Assembly: GCF_000389965.1 (NCBI RefSeq)
Contig: NC_021191.1
Coordinates: 1,675,501-1,739,500 of the forward strand
Length of the DNA: 64,000 nucleotides
Direction of reading: 5' to 3'
DNA from: Actinoplanes sp. N902-109
GTDB lineage: Bacteria; Actinomycetota; Actinomycetes; Mycobacteriales; Micromonosporaceae
A model generated the notes under the pieces. It had not been told where the DNA came from. It did not search any database and was given only the letters and a program-made list of their open reading frames with translations. The position numbers and the translations under genes were made by a program. Below are positions 17,487 through 26,293 of the stretch, in pieces; positions within the stretch are counted from its first letter, which is position 1, and each line of letters opens with the position of its first letter.

Positions 17487-17516
17487 ACGCCGGATCCCGT
17501 ACGCGGGGTCCGGCGT
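17487..17516. terminator. bidirectional hairpin terminator
   Basis: A 13-bp stem with one G-T wobble (ACGCCGGATCCCG paired with CGGGGTCCGGCGT) around TACG, followed by TTCGCTTT. It lies between the convergent GlsB-type gene and the PAS sensor gene. Confidence 0.85.
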
Positions 17517-17542
17517 TTCGCTTTGCCGGAAAGCAGCAGGCG

Positions 17543-19171
17543 TCAGTAGCGGAACTTGTGCTGGGCGCTGCGGCGATTCACCCACGCGGGGAGTTCGTCC
17601 ACGTGCTCGAGGTGCGGGATGCGCTCGGCCGGGTCGTGCGCCTTGGTGACGTCGCGCATCGTCACGACGAACCCCCGCACCAGGCGATCGTCACGCAGGT
17701 CACGGTAGGTCGCCTCGACGAGCACCTGGGTCTCGTCGGTCCGCTGCAGCGCGCAGTGGAGCACGCCGTCGCCCGATTCACGCAGCTTGCGGCGCACGTG
17801 TGTGCTGTCGTCCGGGTGCACCAGATCGGCCAGGGTGGTGAACGGCGGCAGCTCGTCCACGCCGAGCAGTTCGCGCAGCGCCGGGCTGGCGTACCGGATG
17901 ACCTGGTCCTCATCGGTGACCAGCATGATGTCGGCGGTGTTGCGGATGACCGCGCGCAGATAGAGGTCGCTGTCGCGGCGCCCGATCGCCTCGACCAGTG
18001 CGATCCGGTCCACGGCGAGGGCGGCCTGACCGGCCAGCACCTCGAGCGCGTCGCGGCCGACGGCGAGGAACTCGTACGGCCCCGACACCACCAGCGCACC
18101 GCCGTTGGGCCGGGCCACTGCCAGCGGTTCGAGCCAGAGCGGGCAGACCAGGGTGGCCGCTTCCCCCGTACCGGAGGACAGCCACCAGCTGCGGGATGCG
18201 GAACCGGCGCCGGACGACGGCAGCGCCTCGAGGGTGAGTTTGCGGTCGTCGGTGGCGACGACGACCTCGGTGGCCGGCAGCAGCTGGCTCACCGCGGCCC
18301 GGACCGCCCGGTCCACCGCGGCCTCGTCGGGCGCCGCCACCAGGGCCGCGCTCGCCTCCCGCAGGGCGCGTTCGCGGGCCACCGCACGGTTGCTCAGCAG
18401 CACCGAGTCGGACAGCCGGGTGATGGTCAGCACCAGCGTGATGGCGCCGGCGACCGCGATCACCACGCCGTCGGTGACCGTGCCGGAGATCGCCTCGACC
18501 AGCAGCACCAGCGGCGGCGTGGCCACGGACAGGCCGAGCATCGCGGCCCAGTGCCCCCGCCACGGGATCTGCCGGGTGGGCATCGGTGCGGTCAGCTCGA
18601 CCATCGAGGGGTGCAGCGCGGCGCCGCCCCAGGCCAGGTAGAGCACCATGTAGCCGGCCTCGGTCCACCAGCTGGGGTGCAGCCCGTACGCGATGTCGCT
18701 GGACAGCATGCCGATCGCGCCCACGCAGAGCAGCACGGCCGACCAGTTGAACCAGGTCGCCGCGATGAGCCGGCCGGCCACGCCGATGAGCAGCAGCGCA
18801 CCCAGCACATCGGTGGCGGAGATGTTCCCGAGCCGGTCGCTGGTGCCGAGCATGAAGACCCACACGACCAGCAGCACCGAGCACGCGCCGGCCAGCAGGT
18901 CGATGAGCCGGGCCCGGGTCATCAGCAGCGTGCCGCCCTGGGTGAGCCGGAGCAGTGCGAGGCCCACCGTGACGAACATGGACAGGTAGCTGACGTCGGC
19001 GATGCCGAACTGGCCGAACGCGTAGAAGACGTCACCAATGGCGAGACAGCCGACCGAGGCGGCGATGAGCACCCAGGGGCCGAGGCGGGCCGGTCGGTGC
19101 CGGTGCACCCCGACGATGGTGGCGCCTACGCTTGCGGCTCCGAAGAGGATCCATTCCAAGGCGTGGAGCAC
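17543..19171 (-). CDS. seven-helix membrane sensor with GAF-like and PAS domains
   Basis: A 542-residue protein. About seven or eight membrane segments fill residues 1-245. A coiled stretch (RAVARERALREASAAL) leads to a GAF-like domain (about 265-400) and a PAS domain (about 405-520, including RNTADIMLVTDEDQVIRYAS and FVVTMRDVTKAHDPAER). The protein ends about 22 residues later. The layout is that of actinobacterial GGDEF-EAL sensors, but no GGDEF, EAL, kinase or phosphatase domain follows. It is therefore either an output-less sensor acting by protein contact or a C-terminally shortened relative. The start is GTG 19171. The signal is unknown. Confidence 0.82.
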   Translation of the reverse strand: MLHALEWILFGAASVGATIVGVHRHRPARLGPWVLIAASVGCLAIGDVFYAFGQFGIADVSYLSMFVTVGLALLRLTQGGTLLMTRARLIDLLAGACSVLLVVWVFMLGTSDRLGNISATDVLGALLLIGVAGRLIAATWFNWSAVLLCVGAIGMLSSDIAYGLHPSWWTEAGYMVLYLAWGGAALHPSMVELTAPMPTRQIPWRGHWAAMLGLSVATPPLVLLVEAISGTVTDGVVIAVAGAITLVLTITRLSDSVLLSNRAVARERALREASAALVAAPDEAAVDRAVRAAVSQLLPATEVVVATDDRKLTLEALPSSGAGSASRSWWLSSGTGEAATLVCPLWLEPLAVARPNGGALVVSGPYEFLAVGRDALEVLAGQAALAVDRIALVEAIGRRDSDLYLRAVIRNTADIMLVTDEDQVIRYASPALRELLGVDELPPFTTLADLVHPDDSTHVRRKLRESGDGVLHCALQRTDETQVLVEATYRDLRDDRLVRGFVVTMRDVTKAHDPAERIPHLEHVDELPAWVNRRSAQHKFRY

Positions 19172-19287
19172 GAATAACTAGTACCAGCATGGTCGCTGTC
19201 TGTCCATGTCGATGTATACGTAGCGCTATGACCTGCACGCTTGGTCCACAGTGCGCCACCACGCGCTGACCAACGTGAATGTGAAGG

Positions 19288-20130
19288 TCAGTGAAAGACC
19301 TCGGCCACCACGGTGTCGTCACCGACGCGCCGGTCGCCGGTTACGGGCTGCCACTTCCCGTCCGGCGCGTTCCATTCCCGATCGGCGAACCGGACCCGTT
19401 CCAGGCCGGTGCCGGCGGCGTGCGAGACCAGCCAGTGCGCGTAGCGCCAGCCGGTGCTCGGGTCCTTGACGTCCACCCGCAGATCGGCGTCGGGGTCGGC
19501 GTCGACGCCCCAGTCCAGTTTGATCCCCTCGATGAGCGCGGCCGAGGCGGCTGCCCCGCGCAGCGCCGGCTTGCCGGTCACCGTGCACTCGACGGCGGCG
19601 GTGGCCCGGCCGGCCAGGGCCTTGGCGAGGACCTCGGACTCGTCGGCCCATTTCTCGTACGCGTTGGGGTAGGCCGAGCGTTGCACCCGCTGGGCGGCGT
19701 CGGTGACCCGCATGTCCTTCCAGCCCTTGACCTTCTTGAGGGCCTTGTAGAACTTCTCGGCGGCGTAGCGCGGGTCCTGGATCTGCTCGGGGGTGCCCCA
19801 GCCCTGGCTGGGCCGCTGCTGGAACAGCCCGACCGAGTCGCGGTCGCCGTCCTCCCGATTCTCCAGCTTCGACTCCTGCAGCGCGGTGGCCAGCGCGACC
19901 ACGATCGCCCGCTCCGGCATCTTGCGGCGCAGACCGACCGCGGAGATGGTCGCGGCGTTGGCCATCTGGACGGAGTCGAGCGTGACCTCGCCGTCGGCAC
20001 GCACGGTGCACTCCGGACCGAGCAGCGGGAGCTTGATCTTGCCCTGGAAGGACTGGGCGGCGACAAAACCCAGCACGCCGACCAGCACCAGAACGGCGAT
20101 GATCGCGACCGGCTTCCGGCTCACCCGCAT
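19288..20130 (-). CDS. membrane-anchored lysozyme-like (lytic transglycosylase fold) protein
   Basis: A 280-residue protein with an N-terminal signal anchor (VAIIAVLVLVGVLGFVA) and an extracytoplasmic lysozyme-like domain. The motif ALATALQESKLENREDGDRDSVGLFQQRPSQGWGT, read here only as its key parts, has the catalytic-type Glu in QESKL, and the GLFQQRPSQGWG block seen in actinobacterial proteins often misnamed heavy-metal transporters. A Cys pair (ECTV and ECTV) may form a disulphide. GGGAGG abuts ATG 20130, so GTG 20124, six bases beyond, may be the real start. Likely role: cell-wall remodelling; not tested. Confidence 0.82.
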   Translation of the reverse strand: MRVSRKPVAIIAVLVLVGVLGFVAAQSFQGKIKLPLLGPECTVRADGEVTLDSVQMANAATISAVGLRRKMPERAIVVALATALQESKLENREDGDRDSVGLFQQRPSQGWGTPEQIQDPRYAAEKFYKALKKVKGWKDMRVTDAAQRVQRSAYPNAYEKWADESEVLAKALAGRATAAVECTVTGKPALRGAAASAALIEGIKLDWGVDADPDADLRVDVKDPSTGWRYAHWLVSHAAGTGLERVRFADREWNAPDGKWQPVTGDRRVGDDTVVAEVFH

Positions 20131-20192
20131 CCTCCCGTCAGCTCGCCGGCGCGCGCCGGTGGATCAAAGACTAGACAACGAGCGCCCGTCCG

Positions 20193-20963
20193 TTACGTGA
20201 CCGGCACCCAGGCCGCGGGTCGCTTGGCCCGGAACGCGGCCACGCCCTCGCGGCCCTCGGCCGACTTGAAGTATCCCGCCGACCGGGCGGACAACTCGGC
20301 CATGTCGGCCCGGATCGACTCGGCCGGGGTACGCCGGAGCAGCTCCTTCGTCCCGGCCAGCGCCGCCGGCCCGCCCCGGACCAGCGACGCGCAGTAGGCG
20401 GCGACGGTGGCTTCCAGCTCCGCGGCGGGGACCGCCCGGGTGACCAGGCCGATCTCGGCGGCCCGGCGACCGTCGAACACGTCACCGGTCAGGTACAGCT
20501 CGGCCGCCGCCCGCGGGGCCAGCCGGGGCAGCACCGTCGCGCTGATCACCGCCGGGACGACCCCGAGCCGGACCTCGGAGAAGGCGAAGGTGGCTTCCTC
20601 CGTACACACGGCGAGGTCGGCCGCGGCGATCAGGCCGAGCCCGCCCGCCCGGGCGGGACCACCCACCCGGGCCACGACGGGCTTGGGGAATTCCCAGATC
20701 GCGGCGAGCACGTCGGCCATCATCTCGGCCGGCACCCGGCCGTCGTCGCCGGTCTCGGCGGTCTCCTTGAGGTCGGCGCCGGAGCAGAACACCGGCCCGG
20801 TGTGCGAGATCACCACGGCCCGCACGGCCGGGTCGGTGCGGGCGGTCCCCAGCCCGTCGAGCAGCTCGCGCATCAGCGCGGAGGAGAGGGCGTTGCGGTT
20901 GGCGGGGCTGTCGAGCGTCAGGGCGGTCACGCCGGCGGCAGTGACGGTGCGGACCAAGGCCAT
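20193..20963 (-). CDS. enoyl-CoA hydratase/isomerase family protein
   Basis: A 256-residue crotonase-fold protein. The oxyanion-hole regions are visible (FCSGADLKETAETGDDG, and RVGGPARAGGLGLIAAAD). In place of the second catalytic Glu of true hydratases the loop reads VRLGVVPAVISATVL, typical of many crotonase paralogues. The family acts on acyl-CoA thioesters, in the cytoplasm. It is divergent from hemW, with only 27 bases between starts, so the promoters must overlap. The exact substrate cannot be told. Confidence 0.9.
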   Translation of the reverse strand: MALVRTVTAAGVTALTLDSPANRNALSSALMRELLDGLGTARTDPAVRAVVISHTGPVFCSGADLKETAETGDDGRVPAEMMADVLAAIWEFPKPVVARVGGPARAGGLGLIAAADLAVCTEEATFAFSEVRLGVVPAVISATVLPRLAPRAAAELYLTGDVFDGRRAAEIGLVTRAVPAAELEATVAAYCASLVRGGPAALAGTKELLRRTPAESIRADMAELSARSAGYFKSAEGREGVAAFRAKRPAAWVPVT

Positions 20964-20990
20964 GCCGGAACCCTAAGGCACACTTGGTTC

Positions 20991-22184
20991 GTGGCTGGTG
21001 CTTTGCCTGAGGGGGAACCCGTGCCGCGCGACGGGTCGCTGCCGGCCTCCGCGCGGGTGTCCGGGCAGTTCGGCGTGTACGTGCACGTGCCGTTCTGCGC
21101 CTCACGGTGCGGTTACTGCGACTTCAACACGTACACCGCGACCGAACTCGGCGGTGGTGCGAGCCGCGACGAGTATGCCGACACGGTTCTGCAGGAAGTG
21201 CGCTTCGCCGGCGGCATCGTCGACCAACGGGTGCAGACGGTCTTCTTCGGCGGTGGCACGCCGACCCTGCTGTCGCCGCGTGATCTCGGCCGCATCCTGG
21301 AGGGCATCGACCGCACGTGGGGGCTGGCGGCCGACGCGGAGATCACCACGGAGGCCAACCCGGAATCGGTGAGCCCCCGCACACTGGCCCAGCTGCGGAC
21401 GGCCGGGTTCAACCGGATCTCGCTCGGCATGCAGTCCGCGTCCGCCGGGGTGCTGGCCATCCTCGACCGCAAGCACACTGCGGGCCGGGCGACCCAGGCC
21501 GCGACGGAGGCCCGCGAGGCCGGGTTCGAGCACGTCAACCTCGACTTGATCTACGGTACGCCGGGGGAGACCGCCGATGACTTCGCCGCTTCGCTCGCCG
21601 CTGTCATCGCGGCCGGGGTCGACCATGTGAGCGCGTACTCGCTGATCGTCGAGGACGGCACCCGGATCGCCGCCCGGATGCGCCGCGGCGAACTGCCGTT
21701 GCCCTCCGACGACGTGGCCGCCGACCGTTACCTGGCCGCCGACCGGACCCTGAGCGCGGCGGGTTTCTCCTGGTACGAGGTGTCGAACTGGGCCACCACG
21801 CCGCAGGCGCAGTGCCGGCACAACCGGCTCTACTGGACCGGCGGCCACTGGTGGGGCTTCGGGCCGGGCGCGCACAGCCACGTCGACGGGGTGCGGTGGT
21901 GGAACGTCAAGCATCCCGTCCCGTACGCGAAACGGCTGGCCGAGGGGGTCTCACCGGGACTGGGCCGGGAGCTCCTGACGGCCGAGGACCGGCAGGTCGA
22001 GGACGTGATGTTGCGGTTGCGGCTGGCCGAGGGGCTGCCGCTGACCGTCGCCGATCCGGTCGGGGCGGAGAAGGCACTGGTCAACGGGCTGCTCGACCCC
22101 GCCGCCTACGAACGGGGCCGGGCAGTCCTCACGCTGCAGGGCCGGCTGCTGGCCGACGCGGTGGTGCGCGACCTGCTGCCGTGA
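20991..22184 (+). CDS. hemW: radical SAM heme chaperone HemW
   Basis: A 397-residue HemW, formerly annotated as oxygen-independent coproporphyrinogen III oxidase. The radical-SAM cluster motif CASRCGYC (about 36-43) is followed by DF rather than the CxxC of true HemN, which supports HemW. GGGTPTLL and RISLGMQSA are further conserved blocks. Start GTG 20991 gives the usual short N-terminal tail; GTG 21021 is possible. The order hemW-hrcA-dnaJ is conserved in actinobacteria; here the DUF4870 gene lies between on the other strand, only seven bases from the hemW stop. Confidence 0.93.
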   Translation: MAGALPEGEPVPRDGSLPASARVSGQFGVYVHVPFCASRCGYCDFNTYTATELGGGASRDEYADTVLQEVRFAGGIVDQRVQTVFFGGGTPTLLSPRDLGRILEGIDRTWGLAADAEITTEANPESVSPRTLAQLRTAGFNRISLGMQSASAGVLAILDRKHTAGRATQAATEAREAGFEHVNLDLIYGTPGETADDFAASLAAVIAAGVDHVSAYSLIVEDGTRIAARMRRGELPLPSDDVAADRYLAADRTLSAAGFSWYEVSNWATTPQAQCRHNRLYWTGGHWWGFGPGAHSHVDGVRWWNVKHPVPYAKRLAEGVSPGLGRELLTAEDRQVEDVMLRLRLAEGLPLTVADPVGAEKALVNGLLDPAAYERGRAVLTLQGRLLADAVVRDLLP

Positions 22185-22191
22185 CCCGGCG

Positions 22192-22824
22192 CTACTTGAT
22201 GATCGAGACCGTCATCGGATAGTTGTACGGCTCGTTGTTGGCCGCCTTCACCCCCGCGATCACCCCGATGATCGTGGCGACCAGCCACGCGGCAATGACC
22301 ACGACGATGCCGACCACGATGCAGGTCAGGATCCAGCCGACGATCGCGATGATGGTCCAGAGCAGCTGGAAGTTCAGCGCCTTGACCGCCTCGGCGCGCA
22401 CGGCCGGCGACTGGTTGCCCCGGGCCAGCAGCGCGACCAGCGGGGCGATCCAGCCCGCGCAGCCACTGCCGAGGAACGCGCCGGCCGCGCCGCCGAAGTG
22501 GGCGACCAGGATCCAGGTGCGGTCCTCGTTGCTGCCGGTCGGCGGGCCCTGCGGCGGGTAACCGTAGCCGGGGGCGCCGTAGGGCTGACCGCCCCCGGGC
22601 GGCTGACCGGCGCCGTAGGGCTGGCCGTAAGGACCACCGGACGAGGGCGGCGGGTAGCCTCCGGCGCCGGACGAGGGCGGCGGGTAGCCACCGGCCCCGG
22701 ACGACGGGGGCGGAGGCGGTGGCGGCGGGGGCGTGCTGCCGTACGGCTGCGGGGGATATTGGTTGAACGGCTCGGTGGGGTCCGAAGGGTTCGGCTCACC
22801 GGGCGGACGAGGCGGTTCAGTCAT
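22192..22824 (-). CDS. DUF4870 membrane protein
   Basis: A 210-residue protein. The first ~100 residues are Pro/Gly/Tyr-rich with a ten-residue repeat (YPPPSSGAGG, about 2.5 copies, encoded by a 30-bp repeat at about 22655-22720). The C-terminal DUF4870 domain has three membrane segments (TWILVAHFGGAAGAFLG, LLWTIIAIVGWILTCIVVG and IVVVIAAWLVATIIGVIAG) and the family phrase AVRAEAVKALNFQL. Start ATG 22824 is chosen; the longer frame upstream runs into the hrcA promoter. Function unknown; such proteins are often Tic20-like in fold. Confidence 0.9.
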   Translation of the reverse strand: MTEPPRPPGEPNPSDPTEPFNQYPPQPYGSTPPPPPPPPPSSGAGGYPPPSSGAGGYPPPSSGGPYGQPYGAGQPPGGGQPYGAPGYGYPPQGPPTGSNEDRTWILVAHFGGAAGAFLGSGCAGWIAPLVALLARGNQSPAVRAEAVKALNFQLLWTIIAIVGWILTCIVVGIVVVIAAWLVATIIGVIAGVKAANNEPYNYPMTVSIIK

Positions 22825-22928
22825 GGCCCACACGGTAGGACCAGCCGGCGAACCTGGCGAGGGCAACACCCGGGCGGCCGGGTTTCGGCGTCGCTCGATC
22901 ATCGCGTCCGGCGCCGCCACGACGTAGA

Positions 22929-22955
22929 CTGGCACTCCAGCCGGTGGAGTGCCAG
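22929..22955 (+). promoter_or_regulatory. CIRCE operator of hrcA-dnaJ
   Basis: CTGGCACTC, nine bases, GAGTGCCAG. This is a perfect inverted repeat in the CIRCE architecture (consensus TTAGCACTC-N9-GAGTGCTAA), ending 17 bases before the hrcA start. It indicates autorepression by HrcA. Confidence 0.93.
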
Positions 22956-22972
22956 AACGGAGAGTGAGGGTC

Positions 22973-23995
22973 ATGAGTCTGGATGACCGCAAGCTCGAAG
23001 TTCTCCGCGCCATCGTCGAGGACTACGTCGCCACCCAGGAGCCGGTCGGCAGCAAGGCCCTGGTCGAGCGGCACCAGCTGGGTGTTTCCCCGGCCACCGT
23101 GCGAAACGACATGGCCGTGCTGGAGGAGGAGGGCTACATCCGGCAGCCGCACACCAGTGCCGGCCGGGTGCCCACCGACGCCGGTTACCGGCTGTTCGTC
23201 GACCGGCTGTCCCGGGTCAAGGCGCTCAGCCCGGCCGAGCGCCGGGCCATCGAGCGGTTCCTCGCCGGGGCGGTCGATCTCGACGACGTGGTGCATCGCA
23301 CAGTGCGCCTGCTCGCCCAGTTGACCCGCCAGGTCGCCGTCGTGCAATATCCCAGCCTGGCCCGCTCCTCGGTGCGCCACCTGGAGCTGGTGCCGATTTC
23401 CAGCACCCGGCTGATGCTGGTGATGATCGCCGACACCGGCCGGGTCGAGCAGCGCCTGGTGGAGCTGCCCGGGCCGACCAGCAACGACGACGTGCTCGAC
23501 CTGCGCCGCAAGGTCAACACCAAGCTGGCCGGGCAGAAGCTCGCCGACACGCCGCCGCTGGTGCAGGCGCTGGTCGACGAGTGCGCACCGGAGCGGCGCA
23601 TCACCATGGCTTGCCTGGCGTCCGTTCTGCTGGAGACGCTCGTCGAGCGCAGTGACGAACGTCTCGCCCTGGCCGGCACGGCTAATCTCACCCGCGGCGG
23701 TGTGCTGGATTTCCAGGGTTCGCTGCGGCCGGTGCTCGAGGCGCTCGAGGAGGAGGTCATCCTGCTCAAGCTGATCGGCGAGGTGGAGCCCAGCACCACC
23801 CGGGTGCGCATCGGCGACGAGAACGAGATCGACAACCTGCGGGCGGCCTCGGTCGTCAGCACGGGTTACGGACCGGGTACGACAATCGTTGGTGGCCTCG
23901 GTGTACTGGGGCCGACCCGGATGGACTACCCCGGCACGATCGCCACCGTACGTGCAGTGGCACGCTACGTTGGCGACTTGCTGGCACAGAATTGA
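22973..23995 (+). CDS. hrcA: heat-inducible repressor HrcA
   Basis: A 340-residue HrcA repressor. The N-terminal winged helix (LDDRKLEVLRAIVEDYVATQEPVGSKAL, then SPATVRNDMAVLEEEGYI) contacts CIRCE DNA. Typical later blocks are QPHTSAGRVPTDAGYRLFVD and the C-terminal DYPGTIATVRAVARYVGDLL. ATG 22973 (MSLDDRK) follows GGAGAGTGAGGG; a start at 22949 would lie within CIRCE and is rejected. Operon with dnaJ, 65 bases downstream. Confidence 0.96.
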   Translation: MSLDDRKLEVLRAIVEDYVATQEPVGSKALVERHQLGVSPATVRNDMAVLEEEGYIRQPHTSAGRVPTDAGYRLFVDRLSRVKALSPAERRAIERFLAGAVDLDDVVHRTVRLLAQLTRQVAVVQYPSLARSSVRHLELVPISSTRLMLVMIADTGRVEQRLVELPGPTSNDDVLDLRRKVNTKLAGQKLADTPPLVQALVDECAPERRITMACLASVLLETLVERSDERLALAGTANLTRGGVLDFQGSLRPVLEALEEEVILLKLIGEVEPSTTRVRIGDENEIDNLRAASVVSTGYGPGTTIVGGLGVLGPTRMDYPGTIATVRAVARYVGDLLAQN

Positions 23996-24060
23996 CAGGA
24001 AAGACTGACGCCGCTCTCCGGCGCGCGTAGCGCGGGGCAGACATGAGGACTCGAACACCT

Positions 24061-25206
24061 GTGGCCAAGGACTACTACGGAATTCTCGGCGTCAGCCGTG
24101 AAGCCACCGACGACGAGATCAAGCGTGCCTATCGCAAGCTCGCCCGTCAGTACCACCCGGACATCAACCCGGATCCCGAGGCGCACGAGAAGTTCAAGGA
24201 CATCAACGCGGCCTACGAGGTCCTGTCCGACGACCAGAAGCGCCAGATCGTCGATCTCGGCGGCGACCCGCTCGCGCCCGGCGGCGGTGGTGCCGGCGGT
24301 CCCGGCGGCCCGGCCGGTGCCGGCCCGTTCGTCGGCTTCCAGGACATCATGGACGCGTTCTTCGGCACGGCCGCCGGCGGTGGCTCCCGGGGCCCGCGTC
24401 CGCGCACCCGTCCCGGCGCCGACGCGATCCTGCGCCTCGAGCTCGACCTGGTCGAGACGGCGTTCGGTGTGGAAGCCCCGATCACCGTCGACACGGCCGT
24501 GCTGTGCACCCAGTGCTCCGGCGCCGGCACCGCCCCCGGCACCCACCTCGCCACCTGCGAGACCTGCCAGGGCCGCGGCGAGGTGCAGTCGGTGCAGCGC
24601 ACCTTCCTCGGCCAGGTCGTCTCGTCCCGCCCCTGCACCACCTGCCAGGGTCACGGCACGATCATCCCGCACCCCTGCCCCACCTGCGCCGGTGACGGCC
24701 GCATCCGTACCCGCCGCTCGCTGACCGTCAAGATCCCGGCCGGCGTCGAGGACGGCATGCGCATCCGCCTGGCCCAGCAGGGCGAGGTCGGCCCCGGCGG
24801 CGGCACGGCCGGTGACCTCTACGTCGAGATCCACGAGCGCCCCCACGACGTCTACTCCCGCAAGGGCGACGACCTGCACTGCCGCGTCACCCTGCCGATG
24901 ACAGCGGCGGCGCTGGGCACCCGGCTGACCATCAAGACCCTCGACTCCGAGGAGAACATCGAGGTCAAGCAGGGCACCCAACCGGCCTCCACCCTGCGGG
25001 TCCGCGGCAAGGGCGTGCCCCACCTGCGGGGCCAGGGCCGCGGCGACCTCTTCGTGCACCTCGACGTCAGGACGCCGACCAAGCTCACCCCCGATCAGGA
25101 ACGCATGCTGCGCGACTTCGCCAAGACCCGCGGCGAGGACATCGCCGAGCTCAGCAAGCAGGGTGGCTTCTTCTCCCGGATGCGCGACGCCTTCAACGGT
25201 CACTGA
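24061..25206 (+). CDS. dnaJ: chaperone DnaJ (DnaJ2 type)
   Basis: A 381-residue type I J-protein, co-chaperone of DnaK. The J domain (1-70) has the HPD motif in YHPDIN. A short Gly-rich region is followed by the zinc domain (about 149-215) with four CxxCxGxG repeats: CTQCSGAG, CETCQGRG, CTTCQGHG and CPTCAGDG. The C-terminal substrate-binding domains follow. Start is GTG 24061 (VAKDYYGILG); ATG 24043 would add six residues. As the hrcA-linked copy it corresponds to actinobacterial dnaJ2, the dnaK-linked copy being elsewhere. CIRCE-controlled through the operon. Confidence 0.95.
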   Translation: MAKDYYGILGVSREATDDEIKRAYRKLARQYHPDINPDPEAHEKFKDINAAYEVLSDDQKRQIVDLGGDPLAPGGGGAGGPGGPAGAGPFVGFQDIMDAFFGTAAGGGSRGPRPRTRPGADAILRLELDLVETAFGVEAPITVDTAVLCTQCSGAGTAPGTHLATCETCQGRGEVQSVQRTFLGQVVSSRPCTTCQGHGTIIPHPCPTCAGDGRIRTRRSLTVKIPAGVEDGMRIRLAQQGEVGPGGGTAGDLYVEIHERPHDVYSRKGDDLHCRVTLPMTAAALGTRLTIKTLDSEENIEVKQGTQPASTLRVRGKGVPHLRGQGRGDLFVHLDVRTPTKLTPDQERMLRDFAKTRGEDIAELSKQGGFFSRMRDAFNGH

Positions 25207-25227
25207 CGCAGGAGCATGCACCGGCCG

Positions 25228-26223
25228 CTAGGAGGCCGGCTGTTCGCGGCCGCGGAACGTCGCGCGATAAGCGCTGGGTGAGACGCTGAGCTGGGCCTGG
25301 AAGTGCAACCGCATCGACCCCGCCGTGCCGAACCCGGAGGCGGCGGCCACCTCATCGATCGTCTGGCCGGTGCGTTCCAGCAGCGCGCAGGCTCGCTCGA
25401 TGCGTTGCTGGGTGAGCCACAAGCCCGGTGAGGTGCCGAGCTCGTCGCGGAAGCGCCGGGTGAACGTCCGGGTGCTCGTGGCCTCCTGGGTGGCCAGTTC
25501 TCGCAGCGTGATGGGCCGATGGAGGTTCTCGAGGGCCCAGGCGCGGGCCCGGCGGGTCGAGGAGATGTGCGGATCGGGCATCGGCCGGGTGAGATATTGC
25601 GCCTGGCCGCCGTCGCGGTGCGGAGGGACGACGGTCCCACGAGCCACCTCGTTGGCAACCGCGGCGCCGTGGTCGCTGCGGATCATGTGCAGGCAGAGGT
25701 CGATGCCGGCGGCGGCCCCGGCCGAGGTGAGCACGTCGCCGTCTGCGGTGTAAAGGACGCCGAGGTCGAAGGTGACATCGGGGAAGAGCGCCCGGGCCCG
25801 CTCGGACGAGCGCCAGTGCGTGGTGGCCCGGCGGCCGGTCAGGAACCCCGCCGCGGCCAGCACGAACACCCCCGCACAGATGGAGGCGATGCGGGTGCCG
25901 GGCCGGATGGCCGCCAGCGCCGCGGCCAGCTCGGGTTCGAGCGGCCCCTCCCGCGGTTCGTAGTCGACGTCCGATGCCGGGACGACGACGGTGCCGGCCT
26001 CGGCGAGCGCTTCGGGTCCGTGGGTGACGGTGATGGCGAAGTCCGCGTCCGTACGGATCTCGCCGGGCACCACAGCGCAGGACACGACGTCGTAGAGCGC
26101 CGCGCCGCCGGCCGAGCGGGCCTGGCCGAACAGCCGGTGAACGATGCTCAGCTCGAACGGGAGCACCCCGTCCCGGGCCAGGACAGCCACGCGATGGCGG
26201 CCGTCGCGGGCGAATACCGTCAT
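25228..26223 (-). CDS. GlxA-type AraC family regulator (DJ-1/PfpI plus HTH)
   Basis: A 331-residue regulator. A class I glutamine-amidotransferase-like (DJ-1/PfpI) domain fills about 1-185, with the nucleophile-elbow region RIASICAGVFVLAAAG (Cys present). An AraC-type double HTH fills about 225-325 (ITLRELATQEATSTRTFTRRF and AAASGFGTAGSMRLHF). Start ATG 26223 lies 70 bases from the divergent oxidoreductase start at 26294, which it probably controls. The effector is unknown. Confidence 0.9.
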   Translation of the reverse strand: MTVFARDGRHRVAVLARDGVLPFELSIVHRLFGQARSAGGAALYDVVSCAVVPGEIRTDADFAITVTHGPEALAEAGTVVVPASDVDYEPREGPLEPELAAALAAIRPGTRIASICAGVFVLAAAGFLTGRRATTHWRSSERARALFPDVTFDLGVLYTADGDVLTSAGAAAGIDLCLHMIRSDHGAAVANEVARGTVVPPHRDGGQAQYLTRPMPDPHISSTRRARAWALENLHRPITLRELATQEATSTRTFTRRFRDELGTSPGLWLTQQRIERACALLERTGQTIDEVAAASGFGTAGSMRLHFQAQLSVSPSAYRATFRGREQPAS

Positions 26224-26293
26224 GGCCCGATCTTCACACATGTTGGCCATCGGGCCACTCGTCGTGCCGATCCCGCCGCTACAGGATCGGATC

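Noticed and set aside
22949..22972. Earlier start codon for hrcA
   Set aside because: It would place the start inside the CIRCE operator and ahead of the good ribosome binding site; HrcA proteins begin at the following MSLDDRK-type sequence.
25221..25239. Hairpin CCGGCC...GGCCGG between dnaJ and the GlxA-type gene as a terminator
   Set aside because: Only six paired bases with a seven-base loop, overlapping the stop codon of the convergent gene, and no T-run. Such pairing is expected by chance at this GC content.
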